Assembly (NCBI GenBank): GCA_950295325.1
Contig: OX485807.1
Span: 37,538,440-37,602,439 of the forward strand
Direction of reading: 5' to 3'
Source: Polytrichum commune
Taxonomy: Eukaryota; Streptophyta; Polytrichopsida; Polytrichales; Polytrichaceae
Length of the DNA: 64,000 nt
Shown here: piece by piece, positions 34,115 through 45,914 of the stretch
Position numbering within the stretch: the first letter of the stretch is position 1
How the letters are laid out: each line of letters begins with the position of its first letter
Notes under the pieces: generated by a model
What the model saw: the letters and a program-made list of their open reading frames with translations, nothing else
Databases searched by the model: none
What the model was told of the DNA's origin: nothing
Made by a program: the position numbers and the translations under genes

Positions 34115-35831
34115 GGGCATCGCCACCCATTCCCCCCAACGCCAACGGGGGGAGGGTCTGGATGGTGTGGGCCGGCCACTGTGCCGGGGCAGCTCCCGTG
34201 CTCTTTGCCAGCGGGCCCGCCAACCGCACACGTGGCGGACTGCGGAGGGGGGTCACTGACAAGGCCCCCTTCCTTGTGCTTTCCACCCTCCTCCACCCCC
34301 TTCCCTACACCTTCCTCTCAGCCCCTTCTAATGTCACATTGTTTTAGTGATGTTAAATGTCCAACACCAATTCCCATGAGTTTGTCATGGATTTTTCCCA
34401 TTCCTAACAAAACCTGAGTGTCGAAAATCTGGGAACCTTCGCTAGCCATAAATTTCAAAACATCTTTAGCATATTTTTAGGCCTCGAGATATGAGAGTTG
34501 TGCAACATTTTATAATGTTGTGACTAATGTGACTAATACCTTGGCAGGGTATTAGTCACATTAGTCACATCCTTATACAATCGTCTATAATTTCATTTTA
34601 TTGTATATGAATTTGCATGTGAAGAAACTCCTATCATAACCATGACCAAAACCAACACACTCCAACATGTACTAGACCATTTTAACGATTTCTCGATTTG
34701 AAATTGAATTTAAAGAGAATAAAAATAAAAAAATAAAAACAATATGTCACAATATCAAATGACCGTAAAAACTTCCAAAATCCAAACTTCCTTGATGTAG
34801 CAACTATACAAAAAATTATCACAAACTTAGGCCTCGAGGTATGAGAGTTGTGCAAGATTTTATAATGTTGTGACTAATGTGACTAATACCTCGGCAAGGT
34901 ATTAGTCACATTAGTCACATCATTATACAATCATCTCTAATCTTATTGTATTGTATATGAATTTGCATGTGAAACGTTCCTATCATTACCATGACCAAAA
35001 CCAACACACTCCAACATGTACTAGACCATTTTAACGATTTCTCAATTTCAAATTCAATTTAAAGAAAATAAAAAATAAAAAATTCATTACAATATGTCAC
35101 AATATCAAATGACCGTAAAAATTTGCACAATTGAACCTTCTCTAATGTGGCAACTATACCAAAAATTGTAACAAAGTTAAGCCTCACGGTGTGAGAGTTG
35201 TGCAAGATTTTATAACGTTGTGACTAATGTGACTAATACCTCGGTAGGGTATTGGTTACATTAGTCACATCATTATTTTATTTTATTTTATATAAAATTG
35301 CACGCAAAGCATTCTTATCTTGACAATGACAAAAACCAACACATACCTATAGGTGTTTGGCCGTTCTATTATTCTCTTAATTTAAGCTAAATTTGAGGTT
35401 ATTTAAAAACTACCATGATAGCGTTCAATTATTTAGTAATTGAAATCATTTAAAATATTAAATTAAATAACTATGAGTTACGTTATACTTAACATTTGTA
35501 TATATGATGTTTTTACTTTATGTTCTTTTACCTTAATATATTACTTATATATTTAATATACATTTTTATTGGACCTTTTGTTGGCCCCCCTTCCGGTGAT
35601 CCCATTCCACCACCACCTTGTTCCCTCCGACCAGCCATTGACAAAACCTCCAGCAGTGTCAGACTGAAAAAGTCAAGTTTTGGAGGGTGGAAAAATTGCA
35701 CACCAAGCTGCCATCCAAGGCAGTTGGGATGGCGTGACCGGCAATGGGTTTAGGGTTGCCGGGAGGGCAGTGGCAGCTGTACCGGAACCCGCCCCGGCCA
35801 CCTGCCGTTGGGGGGAACGGTGGCGATGGCC
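34115..35831. mobile_element. 1.7-kb TIR element with GC-rich ends and hairpin-repeat core
   Basis: The ends GGGCATCGCCACCCATTCCC (34115 onward) and the reverse complement of 35831 backward (GGCCATCGCCACCGTTCCCC) are inverted repeats of about 29 bp. Both flanks are TTA (34112-34114 and 35832-35834), a 3-bp target duplication as in PIF/Harbinger elements. About 200 bp inside each end is GC-rich, while the core is AT-rich and consists largely of a three-unit tandem repeat. No transposase is seen; short open frames in the GC-rich ends have no recognisable domain. Confidence 0.75.
34477..35350. repeat. Three 350-bp tandem units, each with a 21-bp-arm hairpin
   Basis: Units start at 34477 (ttaggcctcgagatatg), 34827 (ttaggcctcgaggtatg) and 35177 (ttaagcctcacggtgtg), exactly 350 bp apart; the third is truncated near 35350. 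Each unit carries an inverted repeat: arms 34520-34540/34548-34568, 34870-34890/34898-34918 and 35220-35240/35248-35268. The arm GTGACTAATGTGACTAATAC is itself a doubled 'gtgactaat'. Arms are perfect in units 1 and 2 and carry two or three mismatches in unit 3. Confidence 0.85.
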
Positions 35832-35834
35832 TTA

Positions 35835-37226
35835 CGTCAAGGTCTCGGTCAAAATCCTAAGCTACCGTAATGAGGTCAAGAGCTATGTCAAGAGCTCAAG
35901 CTCTCGTTTCGTGGGGCCAAACTCTGAAATGTTCTTTGGCTTGTCATGTATGTTCCTTTGGCTTGTCATCAATGCTCCTTTGTGTAGTATCGTTTCCCCT
36001 TCGATGTGTCACTTTGGGGATGAGCACTTTGCACTTGAGAGCTGAAGATTGGTCAAGATCTCAACAGAAGCTTTGAATGAAATCTTGTCAACTCCTGAAA
36101 ATTGCAGGTTTGAGCTCTCGAGCTCTTGTGTAGGAGGGGACCTGAGTCTTCCACTCAAAGATTGCCTTGAGCCAAAACAGAAAAGGGTGCACAATTCACT
36201 AGGCTTAAGAATGTAATCGGGTGGATGATTTGAGGTGATAGAAAACTTCTCATTTAGGGGACTTAAAACTCTCCAGACTTGAAGCACCTGGACAACTCTC
36301 AACGACAATTCTCTACACAGCTGACATGAGATGAAAATGCAAGTGTTTGGGATATCAGCACAAGAATTTGTGAACTTAGAAATTTGACTGTCACAACATG
36401 TGTGATTAAATTGTTTGTTGCATAGCACATATTGCATATTTTCAAACGGGATAGTTCAGAAACAATTACTCAGGTGAGTTCAAATTGGTTATAAACTTAA
36501 CAGCAAGTAACAAGACCTCAAGAATGAAACCCTAACACCTTCGTAACAAAGAGACTCCCTACTATGCTTGATCAAGAACATGGCCACTGCTCATCCTACA
36601 TTTACGCTTTGATGGCCCCCGATTCCATGCATGTACCATACTCAATGTGTGGTGAGACTTCGAAAATTAACACTGGTTTTGGAGCTGACAATGACACCGA
36701 ATTACCGGGCACTGAACTAGGTACCCAGAAAATTCAGCATACGATACAAATCAAAATGACATCAAATTCATAACCTTTAACATATACTGAGTTAACAGCC
36801 CAATTGCAACCTTCACCTCTGTACAAGAGGAACAAGTCGAATCGGCTATGCCAAACATGACTGTCTATATCAACATATCCAGCAACAAAGGCAAAAATAA
36901 AGTTCTTAATAAAATGCATTTAAGCTGAAGACAGAAGCTGAGAACCAAGTACAAAAAAGTATCCCTTTTGGTGATCTGTTAATGAGCATGTTTTGCTTCA
37001 TGTACAAATAAAAATGGCTTGCAATACAAACCATGTCCTTTGAAGTGGAGAGTCCAGCTTACACACTTTGAAGTAGCCCCCTCTCAAGCATTCAGCTCTA
37101 CAACCTCTTCCAAGCCAAAGAATGAGTTCTACCTTAACAATCTGTGAGTAAATTATGTACAGTATCTACATCCAAGTAATATGACACTTCCTGCTTCACA
37201 GCCGTTGTGACTGCACCAGGGGTATT
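35835..37226. other. Gene-free stretch and probable RSH 3' untranslated region
   Basis: A 142-codon minus-strand frame at 36009-36437 has no recognised domain. The part next to 37227 is expected to hold the 3' untranslated region of the RSH gene. No clear AATAAA signal was found on the minus strand close to the stop. Confidence 0.35.
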
Positions 37227-40200
37227 TTATGTGAGACCAGCAACACTTGGGCTTCGCTCCAATGTGACAGTCCTTAGATCATCAGTACTTCCCCCATCAA
37301 GATACAGCCGCTTAAGTTGCTCCCGCTGAAACTCAAGGGCAATTTTGCCACAGGACTTTTCTTGACTTGAAGAGCAGCTGTTTTCAGCAACAATAGCTGG
37401 TAGGACTTTGATGACCTCCACAAGGTCACCCATCCTCAGTCTATGTTCCAAAGTGTCGACAAATTGATGGTTCACTCTAATTCTTGATGTCTTCTTGCTG
37501 CTAAGATCTACATTGGCTGCCAAAGAGTCCATATGTGACTTCGACGGGGGAACGAGGTCACCAACTGTAGAGCCTGAGGGTAATTCTTGCACAACCATCT
37601 GCATAAGAAAGAGTAAATCATCAGCACCTATGCACAAATATCACACCCAGCCACTGCCAACAACAATGCAATAACCTAATCATAGTTACTAGTCTTCCAA
37701 TGGCATTGATAGTTTTCAGGAACACAGAATATCAGCAAGACAACTTCTACATCCTACAGGAAAAACCTCAGGCCCAGACTTGTTGATGTCATTATTGCTA
37801 ATTCTGTAAAACCTGTTAAAAGTTTGCCAAATACCCTTGTCCATAAAATCTGAATTAGAGATAAGGTAATGTATAACACATTCTATTGGCCTTCAAATCG
37901 TTACTCTCTAAAGCTTCATCGTACTTACTGCAATAAGCTCCACATTCCAGAATCACTTTAAACAACAACTAAGGGGCAAAATACTTACATTATCATTCTC
38001 CATTTTGATGATAAACACTGGGTCATTATCCCTCACCGGCAATCCACAAAACTCAGAGTATGGACAGTCATCGTTATGCACAGGAAAGGGACATGGTGGT
38101 CTCAAATCTGCTCCTAATGGTGATACTCGCAACTTAGTATCAAGAATCTCACTGTGCCACGACAAAACCCATCGAGCCCATTCGACCCTTTCAGAACTAA
38201 ATGCAGAATGTTCACTATTGTCCTCCTTATATCTCCAATGGGCAGCCAACCCATATTCTGCCTGGTGATGCATTTTCATTGTTCTTATCTGTACTTCCAT
38301 GGGATATCCATCTTTTCCAATGACTACAGTGTGTAGGGATTTATATCTGCAGTGACAACAAAAAAATACCACTCAGCCATGCCCTCCACCACTAAGACAA
38401 CGCTACATAGACAAAGTTGAGGGGAACTCATTTGTTCTACAAACAGTTACTACAATCAAACCAATGTAAAGAACAGCTTGCCAACATGACTGAGAAAATT
38501 ACCCATTAGGCTTTGGATCAGCGATATAGTCCTTTGACTTCCCGGGTATATGTCTCCAGAGCTGCTGAACTATCTCTAGAGCCTTATAGCAGCTTTCCTC
38601 ATCAGGAACAATCAAACGTAATCCCCGCACATCAAGAATCTCCTCTACAGTACGTTTTTTCCTGAAGATACAAACAGGTGAGCTCACATCAGCGAAAATA
38701 AAGAAACAGAATGAGAGACAGACATCCCTTAAAAGATCCTGAATACTGTTGTAACCAGCACAAATATGTTGCATGACTCTCAAACATACTGAATTGATCC
38801 TCGATATATGATACCTACTTTATCATTTTCTTGTATATGCTGTACAGATTCTTGGGTCGTCCACACAAATCAATGAACTGCACTCCCTGGGACCGCAAAG
38901 CCTCTTCAAACTCTTGGATGGAGGACATCACTAGTCCCTCTCTACAACGCTCTTCCAGTTTAATTGACAAGTCTTGATGATCCACAGGCTTCAAGCACTT
39001 GAAACACCGATCTTCTAACTCAGCTTTCCAGCTCCAAATACCTAACCGATTTGCCAAAGGAGCAAAAATCTCAAGAGTTTCTTTAGCAATCCCAAACTGC
39101 TTGGAGACTGGCAAAGCTTCCAGTGTCCTCATGTTGTGAAGCCGGTCCGCAAGTTTGATAAGTACAACTCTCACGTCAACCATCGCCAAAATCATTGTCC
39201 GTAACTTATCTGCTTCCGCTGGATCACATACTGCCTGGTTGTCTCTGGCAAGTTGACTGAATTGGCTTAATTTAGATACCTGTTGCAAGTACAGAGGCCA
39301 TTGAGCACAGAGGTTAGTAAAGTTACACCAGCTGCAGCCATCCCAAATATTTCTGCATCCATCTCAGTTTCAAATTAAAACATTCAACTGAAAACAAGTG
39401 CATTGTTCTCAAATAGTAAGTGAAGCTGGTAACTCTAAGCAAATTTGGATAATGTACAAACTGAAAATGACTACATTAGAGAGGTCGAATTCAAAGGTTT
39501 CTTACCCCTATGACCAAACTTGCAACATCCTCCCCCAGAGCACCGCGCAGCAACTGCAAGCTGAGATTGGAATCATCAATTGCATCATGTAACAACCCTG
39601 CTGCCACGACAGCACTACCTACACCAGTCGCCGCTAAAATCATGGCGGTCTCGACACAATGCGCCAAGTACATATCTCCATTCAGCCGGAACTGTTCACA
39701 TAAGCAATCATTCATTCTCATAGTCAGCACGATGGATACAAGGGCACCTCCAAGGAAGACGGCCCATGGTAATGTGAAACCAGACCTAAAGCCCCATATA
39801 AGAGAACCAAGCAAAAAGGAGAGACAAATTCCTACACTTATCAGGCATGTCATAGAAGCGCAATCCGCACTCCTTTTGGTAATTACTGTGATGTAGTGCT
39901 ACAGGGAAGCTGTGAAATTCCTGTTCCAGTGGACCAGAGGACTACTACTTGCACAACCAAATCAGCGACAAACTCCTTCCATACCAGAATGAATTACAGT
40001 AAGGGACTGGATCTGGATTACTTACTTGGCCTTTATGAGCCTCTTCAGCCATCCTGAAGGCCTTGACAACTGCAGGATCGTAGAAAACCTTATGCTTCGC
40101 TTGGGCATCTTTGAGTAGATGACATGCAGAGGTTAACCCACCTGCACCATCCTTTACGTCCTCCTCCTCCAAAACAACTGAAGAAGAAAGGCCATGGGCT

Positions 40201-41015
40201 TCCTCAGCTAGTCTCAAAATCTTCTCTCTAGCTTGTAAGATCCCCGGTGTTTCTCTTTGCGGAGTCCGTGAGAACCCCTTCCCAGTAGGGTACAGTGGGA
40301 GAGCAAGGTTATCAAGAGGCAAGTTTCCGAAAGCGAAGGCACCTGAGCCAAACCCTTCTACACGAAGAGGCCCCGAAGAGCTCACTGCTGTCTCACTCTC
40401 CGAAGATGCTCGACAAGTGCTATTCCAGCGAGACGACTCTGCCTCACTGTTACCAATCTCGAATCCCACACTTCTTGACATGGGCCACCTATCTCTGTCA
40501 CCTGAGAGAGAAGATCTTCTCCGCTGGTCCAAAGGGGGAAGGCCACCACTTGCACCGTTTTCCCAGGCACTCGATGAGAACACTGGCGAGCCGTGGTTAC
40601 TGCTGCGGGAGATCGGCCCCTGCAACACAGACACAGGACTCCGCTCTCTAGATTTCAAAGAAGATAGAGGAATGTTCACAGCTGCAGTCCGGCTGTCAAA
40701 ATTGTCCCATGACATAACACCATATGCCATCTCGGCTTGCGGGCTGCCTCGTAGGGAGCCTCCTGAGCACACGTGGCTAGACGAGTCCAGTATGTCACTA
40801 GCAGAACAAGAAGTGTGATGATACGTTGGCTTCGATGTGCTGTTAGAGAATAGACTCGACAACCCTCCCGTCACAGACTTAGAAGAGTGCTGATGATGAT
40901 GTCCTTGAGGCCCCCGAGAATGCAATTCACTGTCCGTCGCTGCTGCTGTAGTCTTGCTGCTCATGGCACACTGGGTAGTCCATGTGCTTGGAGGCGAGCT
41001 TGAATACAGCGCCAT
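37227..41015 (-). CDS. RSH2/3: Chloroplast RelA/SpoT homologue, RSH2/RSH3 type (six exons)
   Basis: This enzyme makes and breaks (p)ppGpp, the stringent-response nucleotide, in plastids. Exons, in transcript order, are 41015-40026, 39691-39506, 39279-38819, 38661-38503, 38346-37989 and 37598-37227. All five introns (334, 226, 157, 156, 390 bp) are GT-AG and the joined frame is 841 residues. The N-terminal ~270 residues are Ser-rich and unstructured, starting [11 protein letters not shown] like RSH2/3 transit peptides. The HD hydrolase domain has His341, His365-Asp366, Asp369-Asp370 and KLADRLHNM at 434-442. The synthetase domain has DVRGLRLIV (556-564), [20 protein letters not shown] (586-605) and EVQIRT (616-621). 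A TGS domain follows at about 708-770. No ACT domain. All hydrolase and synthetase landmarks are kept, so it is probably bifunctional (inference). An in-frame ATG at 41027 and another at 41105 could extend the N terminus; the protein is longer than Arabidopsis RSH2/3 (about 710) mainly through the N-terminal region. Confidence 0.93.
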
Positions 41016-42284
41016 GATTCCCACCATGTGAACACCACAGATCTCACCCTCACACAAAACCTTTTTCCTTACTTCCCCGACACCTGCACACAAACCTCCA
41101 CTCACAACACTCTAAACCTACAGTATTCTTAAACACCTCCCTCAGATTCCGCTCCTTGCCTTTCACATCAACCTATCGGTCACTTCGTCTTCTCCTTCCT
41201 CGACATAAGCCATGCTCTGCTACCATCACGTGAACTCATCACATCAGACGTCCCCCATTTCACAGCCGCTGCCGCTCAAACCCTCGCGCGTCCAAGACCT
41301 CCACTTCTCCACACCGCACATCACCCTCCTCTCCCTCATGAAGAGCCAACAATAAACCAACAACAAGCCCCCCTCAGAGAAGAAGCAACAACGTCTGCCC
41401 TGCCTCGACGACCTCAGTGGCCCTCACACACTCCCGCACTCAACAAAAATTGACGTATAACAAAAGAAACCCCGGTTTAGGTCTCTGGCACGATTGTCCG
41501 CAACAAAAATTTCGAGAAGTGAGGGGGCACAGGCCGTTTTATAACAAATATTATTATTATTAAAGGAGGCCGTAGCGTGACGCGGAGCGATGGCGTAGGG
41601 TGCACTGCGAGAAGGAGGAATCCCACCTTGTGCGACAAGATGACTATGGCGAGACGGCTATGGCGTCAAAGCTTCCCTTCCTCTTCCCTTCTCTCTCTCG
41701 ACTCTCTCTCTTTGTTTCTGTGTCCCTTCGGTGCTCGCCCCCTTTCCCACCTACCACAAGCTTGCCTTCTACCTACCTCCTAGTCTACACAGATACCGTT
41801 CTCCCTACTTTCCGACCTACCTACGTGTCTGTGGGGACCTGTTCTGTCGGCCAACACATGGCATGTACCTGGCCTGTACATGGCTGCCAACGCAGGGGCT
41901 GACCGGTATGCCGTTGGCTGGTTGGTAGGTAGGTGATCGGGTCGGTAGGTAGGTAGGTAGGGCCTGCTGCCAGTGATGAGTCATACCCCGTGGGTTAGGA
42001 ATCAGAATGGGTGGAAAATTAGCTCAGATTCTCTGTATATGCTTTTTTAAAGCTCTGGAGTTTATCGTCACCAAAATGAGTTAATAAGATACATGTACTT
42101 GATCTGCCTCTCTCTCTCTGGTAGCTTGGGAGGTGGTGGTAAGTGATATGAAGGTGACATCATCGTTTCATTCTTCGCCTCCTCAACTGGCAAATGCATT
42201 CTTATCTACTTCCTCGCCTCGTTTTCCGAGCGTTGTTGTGTTTTGTTTTGTTGTTAACATACTAACTTTGTTCAGCAGTAGGGT
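41016..42284 (-). promoter_or_regulatory. RSH 5' leader and promoter region
   Basis: The first ~450 bp upstream of the RSH start (reading leftward on the minus strand) is CT-rich on the minus-sense opposite strand and free of repeats, as expected of a plant 5' leader. A (TTA)n run lies at about 41551-41562. Overlapping short frames at 41577-41928 are not supported as genes. (TAGG)n simple repeats lie at about 41925-41965. No clear TATA box could be fixed. Confidence 0.35.
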
Positions 42285-42545
42285 GTTTGCAACCAGTGTG
42301 TATGTTTGACAAATTTCATTTGACGTTCAGCTTCAAATCTAAATTGTCACGTGACGTTATCAAAAACAATGGCGATTGACATCTATGTTTTCTTCTAAAT
42401 TGTCACCTCAATGTCACATGCCTAGTAGTACGTGTCATTTCAATTTCTAAAGTGTCAATTGACATGTGGTTTTCTTCTTTCCAAGTCACACTACATGTCA
42501 AAATCTAGATTGTGTGTGTTTATTGACGTGGGTTTTATTTTTGTG
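42285..42545. mobile_element. MITE copy 2 of the 4693-5031 family, inverted
   Basis: It starts 'caaccagtgtgtatgtttgac' and follows the 4693-5031 element in reverse complement ('cacgtgacgtt', 'tgtcacatgcctagtagta', 'aagtcacactacatgtcaaa'). The far terminus is replaced by a TTTAC-rich simple repeat at 42546-42635, where the block 'cgagtgtatttagtaccaagtgt' also occurs twice. Confidence 0.6.
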
Positions 42546-42660
42546 CATGGTTTTGCTTTACTTTACTTTACTTTACGAGTGTATTTAGTACCAAGTGTAT
42601 TTTACTTTACCAAGTGTAAAGTAATTTTACTTTACGAGTGTATTTAGTACCAAGTGTGAT

Positions 42661-44303
42661 TTCCCACACAGTGGTGGTGTAATTGTGTGATATGCCAAGT
42701 GTTGCATGCCGCACGCTAGGTTGGTTGGTTAGAACATATGGAAAAGTTGGCATGACATGAATGTGAATTCAATTTCAACAAGTACAATGCCTACGTTGCT
42801 ATGTTAATGGTGCACACAATATGTCACAACCCACTTTCTACAAAGAAATAATGCAATAAAGACTCCACTCAAGAAACAAGGATTGTGAATGTACCGATGC
42901 ACTAAGAAAAAGCTCGTGTGGTTGGTCATAACTTGAACCAACCAACCATAGGAGAGAGGAAAAATAACTTCTCTCCTCCCTCGAGTTGATGAATATATTA
43001 GAGGATAAAGTTTTACCTTCTAAATAAATAAACATACATGTCTATCATATATATATATATATAATATCTTTGGTCATTTCTAAACCAACTACAATGTTGG
43101 ATTTGCCTAATTCTAACTTAATTCATCCATTCATTAGGAGTTGTTTAGCTCCGATCAATATCATCCCTATATCACGAGTTGTTTAACTCTCACACGAAGA
43201 TATTTCATTGGAAAGCTATCTAACTCCTAGTTGGAGTATTAGGCTAACTCGGACACATGGATCTCTCAGTGTGATTTGTCTAACTTCCTTGCACAAATCA
43301 GTAATGCGATGTCTACATTTTTTTGCATAGTTCATTCTAGAGCAGTCCAACCCTCGTGCACAATTCCTTCCTCTAGATAGATAGATAGAAACTCCGGTCC
43401 CTTTTTAGCCTCCTTCCTCTACATATATCCAAGTCCAACCATCATTTACTCACACGCCCCTCACATCCCATGCACAACAAAACATGATTAGTCACTCAAT
43501 CAACCATATCACGGATCAACCAACAAACTAAATCAAGATACCACTAAGATACATCACATAATGAAACCAAGAAGTGGTGTTTCTCTACTACAAATCCTAC
43601 TATAATGTCGACACAAGAATCGGTCCATAATTCCATGTAAAACACCTTCAACAAGCCAAATTTGGGCAATAGTGCACCTATATAACCATCCGTCCAACTT
43701 GTAGAGAATCGGAGTTATTAGAGATAAAGAGACCATCTACTAGGATGTGTGTTGTTTAGAAAGTCATGCAAGGTGTAGAGATCTTGCCAAACTATCTTGC
43801 TACACTCGTACACCAATATACAAAGAATGTCGCGGAAGCGGGATCTCAATGCGTGTATTTATCTTGGGGAGGTTCAAGTACGGTAAGCGGTGGAATCTTT
43901 CAAGGGACGACCAACAAGCAACCACACGAGTACCTAGTCCTTAAATAGCACACTAGCGTTGAAGGGTGACCGTGTTGTCCTAAGTGTCCCAAGATGGGAA
44001 CTCGCAATTTCAAATAATTAGATATTGATCTTTTGAAGCCTCCATATTTCATATTGAAAAAAATCTATGAACTTAGCTATTGGAATCGTCTTTCAACCGC
44101 CATCTTAACATCATGTTTCCGTGTTGATTTGGACGACCTCTCATTATAAATTTGAATCCTTACAACTTTAACACAAGGAGATCGAAGGAAATATGTTTTG
44201 GAGTGTTATAATCCACATCAATTGTCAAAAAAATAACCATTTAAAAAGTGGTAATAATATATATCACCAACCCTAAAAGTCACAATTTAAGCACCATCTA
44301 AGG
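42661..44303. other. Gene-free stretch
   Basis: An (AT)n run lies at about 43047-43062 and a (GATA)n run near 43376-43388. A few 60-codon frames have no recognised motif. No terminal inverted repeats paired. Confidence 0.35.
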
Positions 44304-44515
44304 TTTATGGTGTTGTTTTATTGTTTTCATGTTCTCCAACTTTTGTCAGTAAGATTTACACAACAAAACATGCATTGCATTAGCATATATATGATGAAGC
44401 AACAACAACAAAAATGGATTGAATATTGGACTTCCCATGATTTGGGTATGGTGTAAAATGCATAAGTATATGAGATATGAAGCATGTACAAATCGTGTAA
44501 ATGGATGTATATCAA
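44304..44515. repeat. Partial copy of the ~320 bp dispersed repeat
   Basis: The blocks 'tggtgttgttttattgttttcatgttctccaactt', 'agatttacacaa' and 'atggattgaatattggac' match 3225-3400. The copy is cut by the TIR element that starts at 44516. Confidence 0.5.
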
Positions 44516-44856
44516 GGGCCACCTCACACACAAGCCAAGAGCTATGACAATGTAATTGTTAGGGCCCTCAATTCTCATCCAAAGGCCGTACAAACTATCT
44601 ATAGCCATTGACTCTAACATGGTTTGCCGGAATTTGCGTCAAGCCTGACGCAAATTCTAGCGTATCATGAAACAACATCCATAATCTATCATGCAACAAC
44701 CCATGTAGGATTTTCACCCACAATAATTGGTTTGGACCCTCAGACCTTCATCGTGTAGTGTGAATTTGTGCTCGGGCAATCTCGACCTTTTCAACCAACG
44801 AGAGATCTTAGAATGCAACGGTCACGGGCCCTCAGTGTCATGTGTGAAGTGGTCCC
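44516..44856. mobile_element. TIR element, GGGCCACTTCACAC family, with central hairpin
   Basis: The left end GGGCCACCTCACACACAAGC and the right end GTGTGAAGTGGTCCC are inverted repeats around 341 bp. A central palindrome at about 44619-44672 (CATGGTTTGCCGG arm, loop near 'caagcctgac') corresponds to the one in the 13470-14044 copy. Left flank 'tca' and right flank 'gag' do not match, so the target duplication has decayed. Confidence 0.65.
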
Positions 44857-45557
44857 GAGACCTCGCATCCTTCTTTAACCCCTAAAGGACCACATGTAGA
44901 GCAAGATGAAATGTTCGATTATTTTCGCACGTTTTCACATCTATCTCAATGCTAGAGTGGACCGTTGTTTAGGGTTGAGGGTCATTTAACCATGTCCGCA
45001 AGCTCGGACGTAGGCCAACGAAGCTCCGAGTGCAATGTGTAACAAGGTGCGACTTCCACCCCTCCCCACGAAAAGGTAACTGCACCATAATAAGCAACGA
45101 CTGGGAAAGTGGCAATAAGTAACTTCCGAACTTTGAAGTTCACCTCCAACCAAAAAAAGATACAAAAAGTCGTGTGCCATGTGTTGACTCGATTTCGCAT
45201 ATGAGCTCCATGTGAGAGATTTAGTGGGACCCGCCAGGGAACCGGGCCCCGTCACATTGTGGGCCCTAGCAAAGCACATATAAAAGGAGTCGGAAACATC
45301 ATGGTGCACATATAATAGGCCTCGCCAAGTCACACACTAGACTATATTCATTGAACGCTCGGTGGTGGTGGGGGGGGGGGCACATGGCCTTGCCACAACA
45401 TTTGCAACACATGCCTCACAAGCAACCGCACGTGTCAACATGTTGCACCCTAAATCATAGAGTGGTGCATGTAAGTTACTTGTTGTTGGGTTCCTTAACC
45501 CCGTCCCTAAGCGTCAGACCGGGCCTCGCCAAGCCAAAATTCACGTATTTGAGCTAC

Positions 45558-45814
45558 ATGCTTTTCGTTTTGCAGCTAATCATGTCAACGACGATCGTGT
45601 CCAAGATCGACTTACTCTTCAAGTGCAAAATTTGGATGAGTTGAACACTGATGTTATTGAAGATCGAGTTCAAATATGCAGCTTGGACGCCCATGGAGGC
45701 AAATATACATGCGTTGTATTTCGATCATCAAATTGTCTAGTACGAGCTTATTCTTATTTTCTCCTTGACACAAGATATTGTATGTATCAAGGTTACAAAC
45801 ACGTGAATATGTAA
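45558..45814 (+). pseudogene. Unidentified protein-like fragment
   Basis: A frame without an obvious start runs for about 85 codons and includes ANHVNDDRVQDRLTLQVQNL, followed by acidic, coiled-coil-like sequence and a stop at 45812. The composition is protein-like and it lies just upstream of a 17-bp hairpin. It may be a decayed transposon ORF tail, but I do not recognise the family with confidence. No neighbours suggest a function. Confidence 0.25.
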
Positions 45815-45875
45815 AGTGTGCTTTTTGAACTTGGGGGAGCTTGTATAAAATGTATATATGGTTGCATATTAAGAC

Positions 45876-45914
45876 CCCCAAATCTTTTAAGGTTTAACCC
45901 TTAAAAGATTAGGG
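45876..45914. repeat. Perfect-type hairpin, 17-bp stem with 6-nt loop
   Basis: CCCCAAATCTTTTAAGG and its inverted partner CCTTAAAAGATTAGGGG flank a loop of about six bases with a single mismatch. It could be a terminator-like or fold-back remnant; no neighbouring gene explains it. Confidence 0.6.

Noticed and set aside
34077-34417. Frames on both strands at the GC-rich left end of the 1.7-kb element
   Set aside because: Open in several frames at once owing to GC content; part of the inverted-repeat end.
36009-36437. 142-codon minus-strand frame downstream of RSH
   Set aside because: Not homologous to RSH proteins, which end at 37227 with a normal C terminus; composition is not clearly coding.
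41577-41928. Overlapping + strand frames upstream of RSH
   Set aside because: All three frames are open because of CT-rich sequence; more likely leader or promoter DNA.
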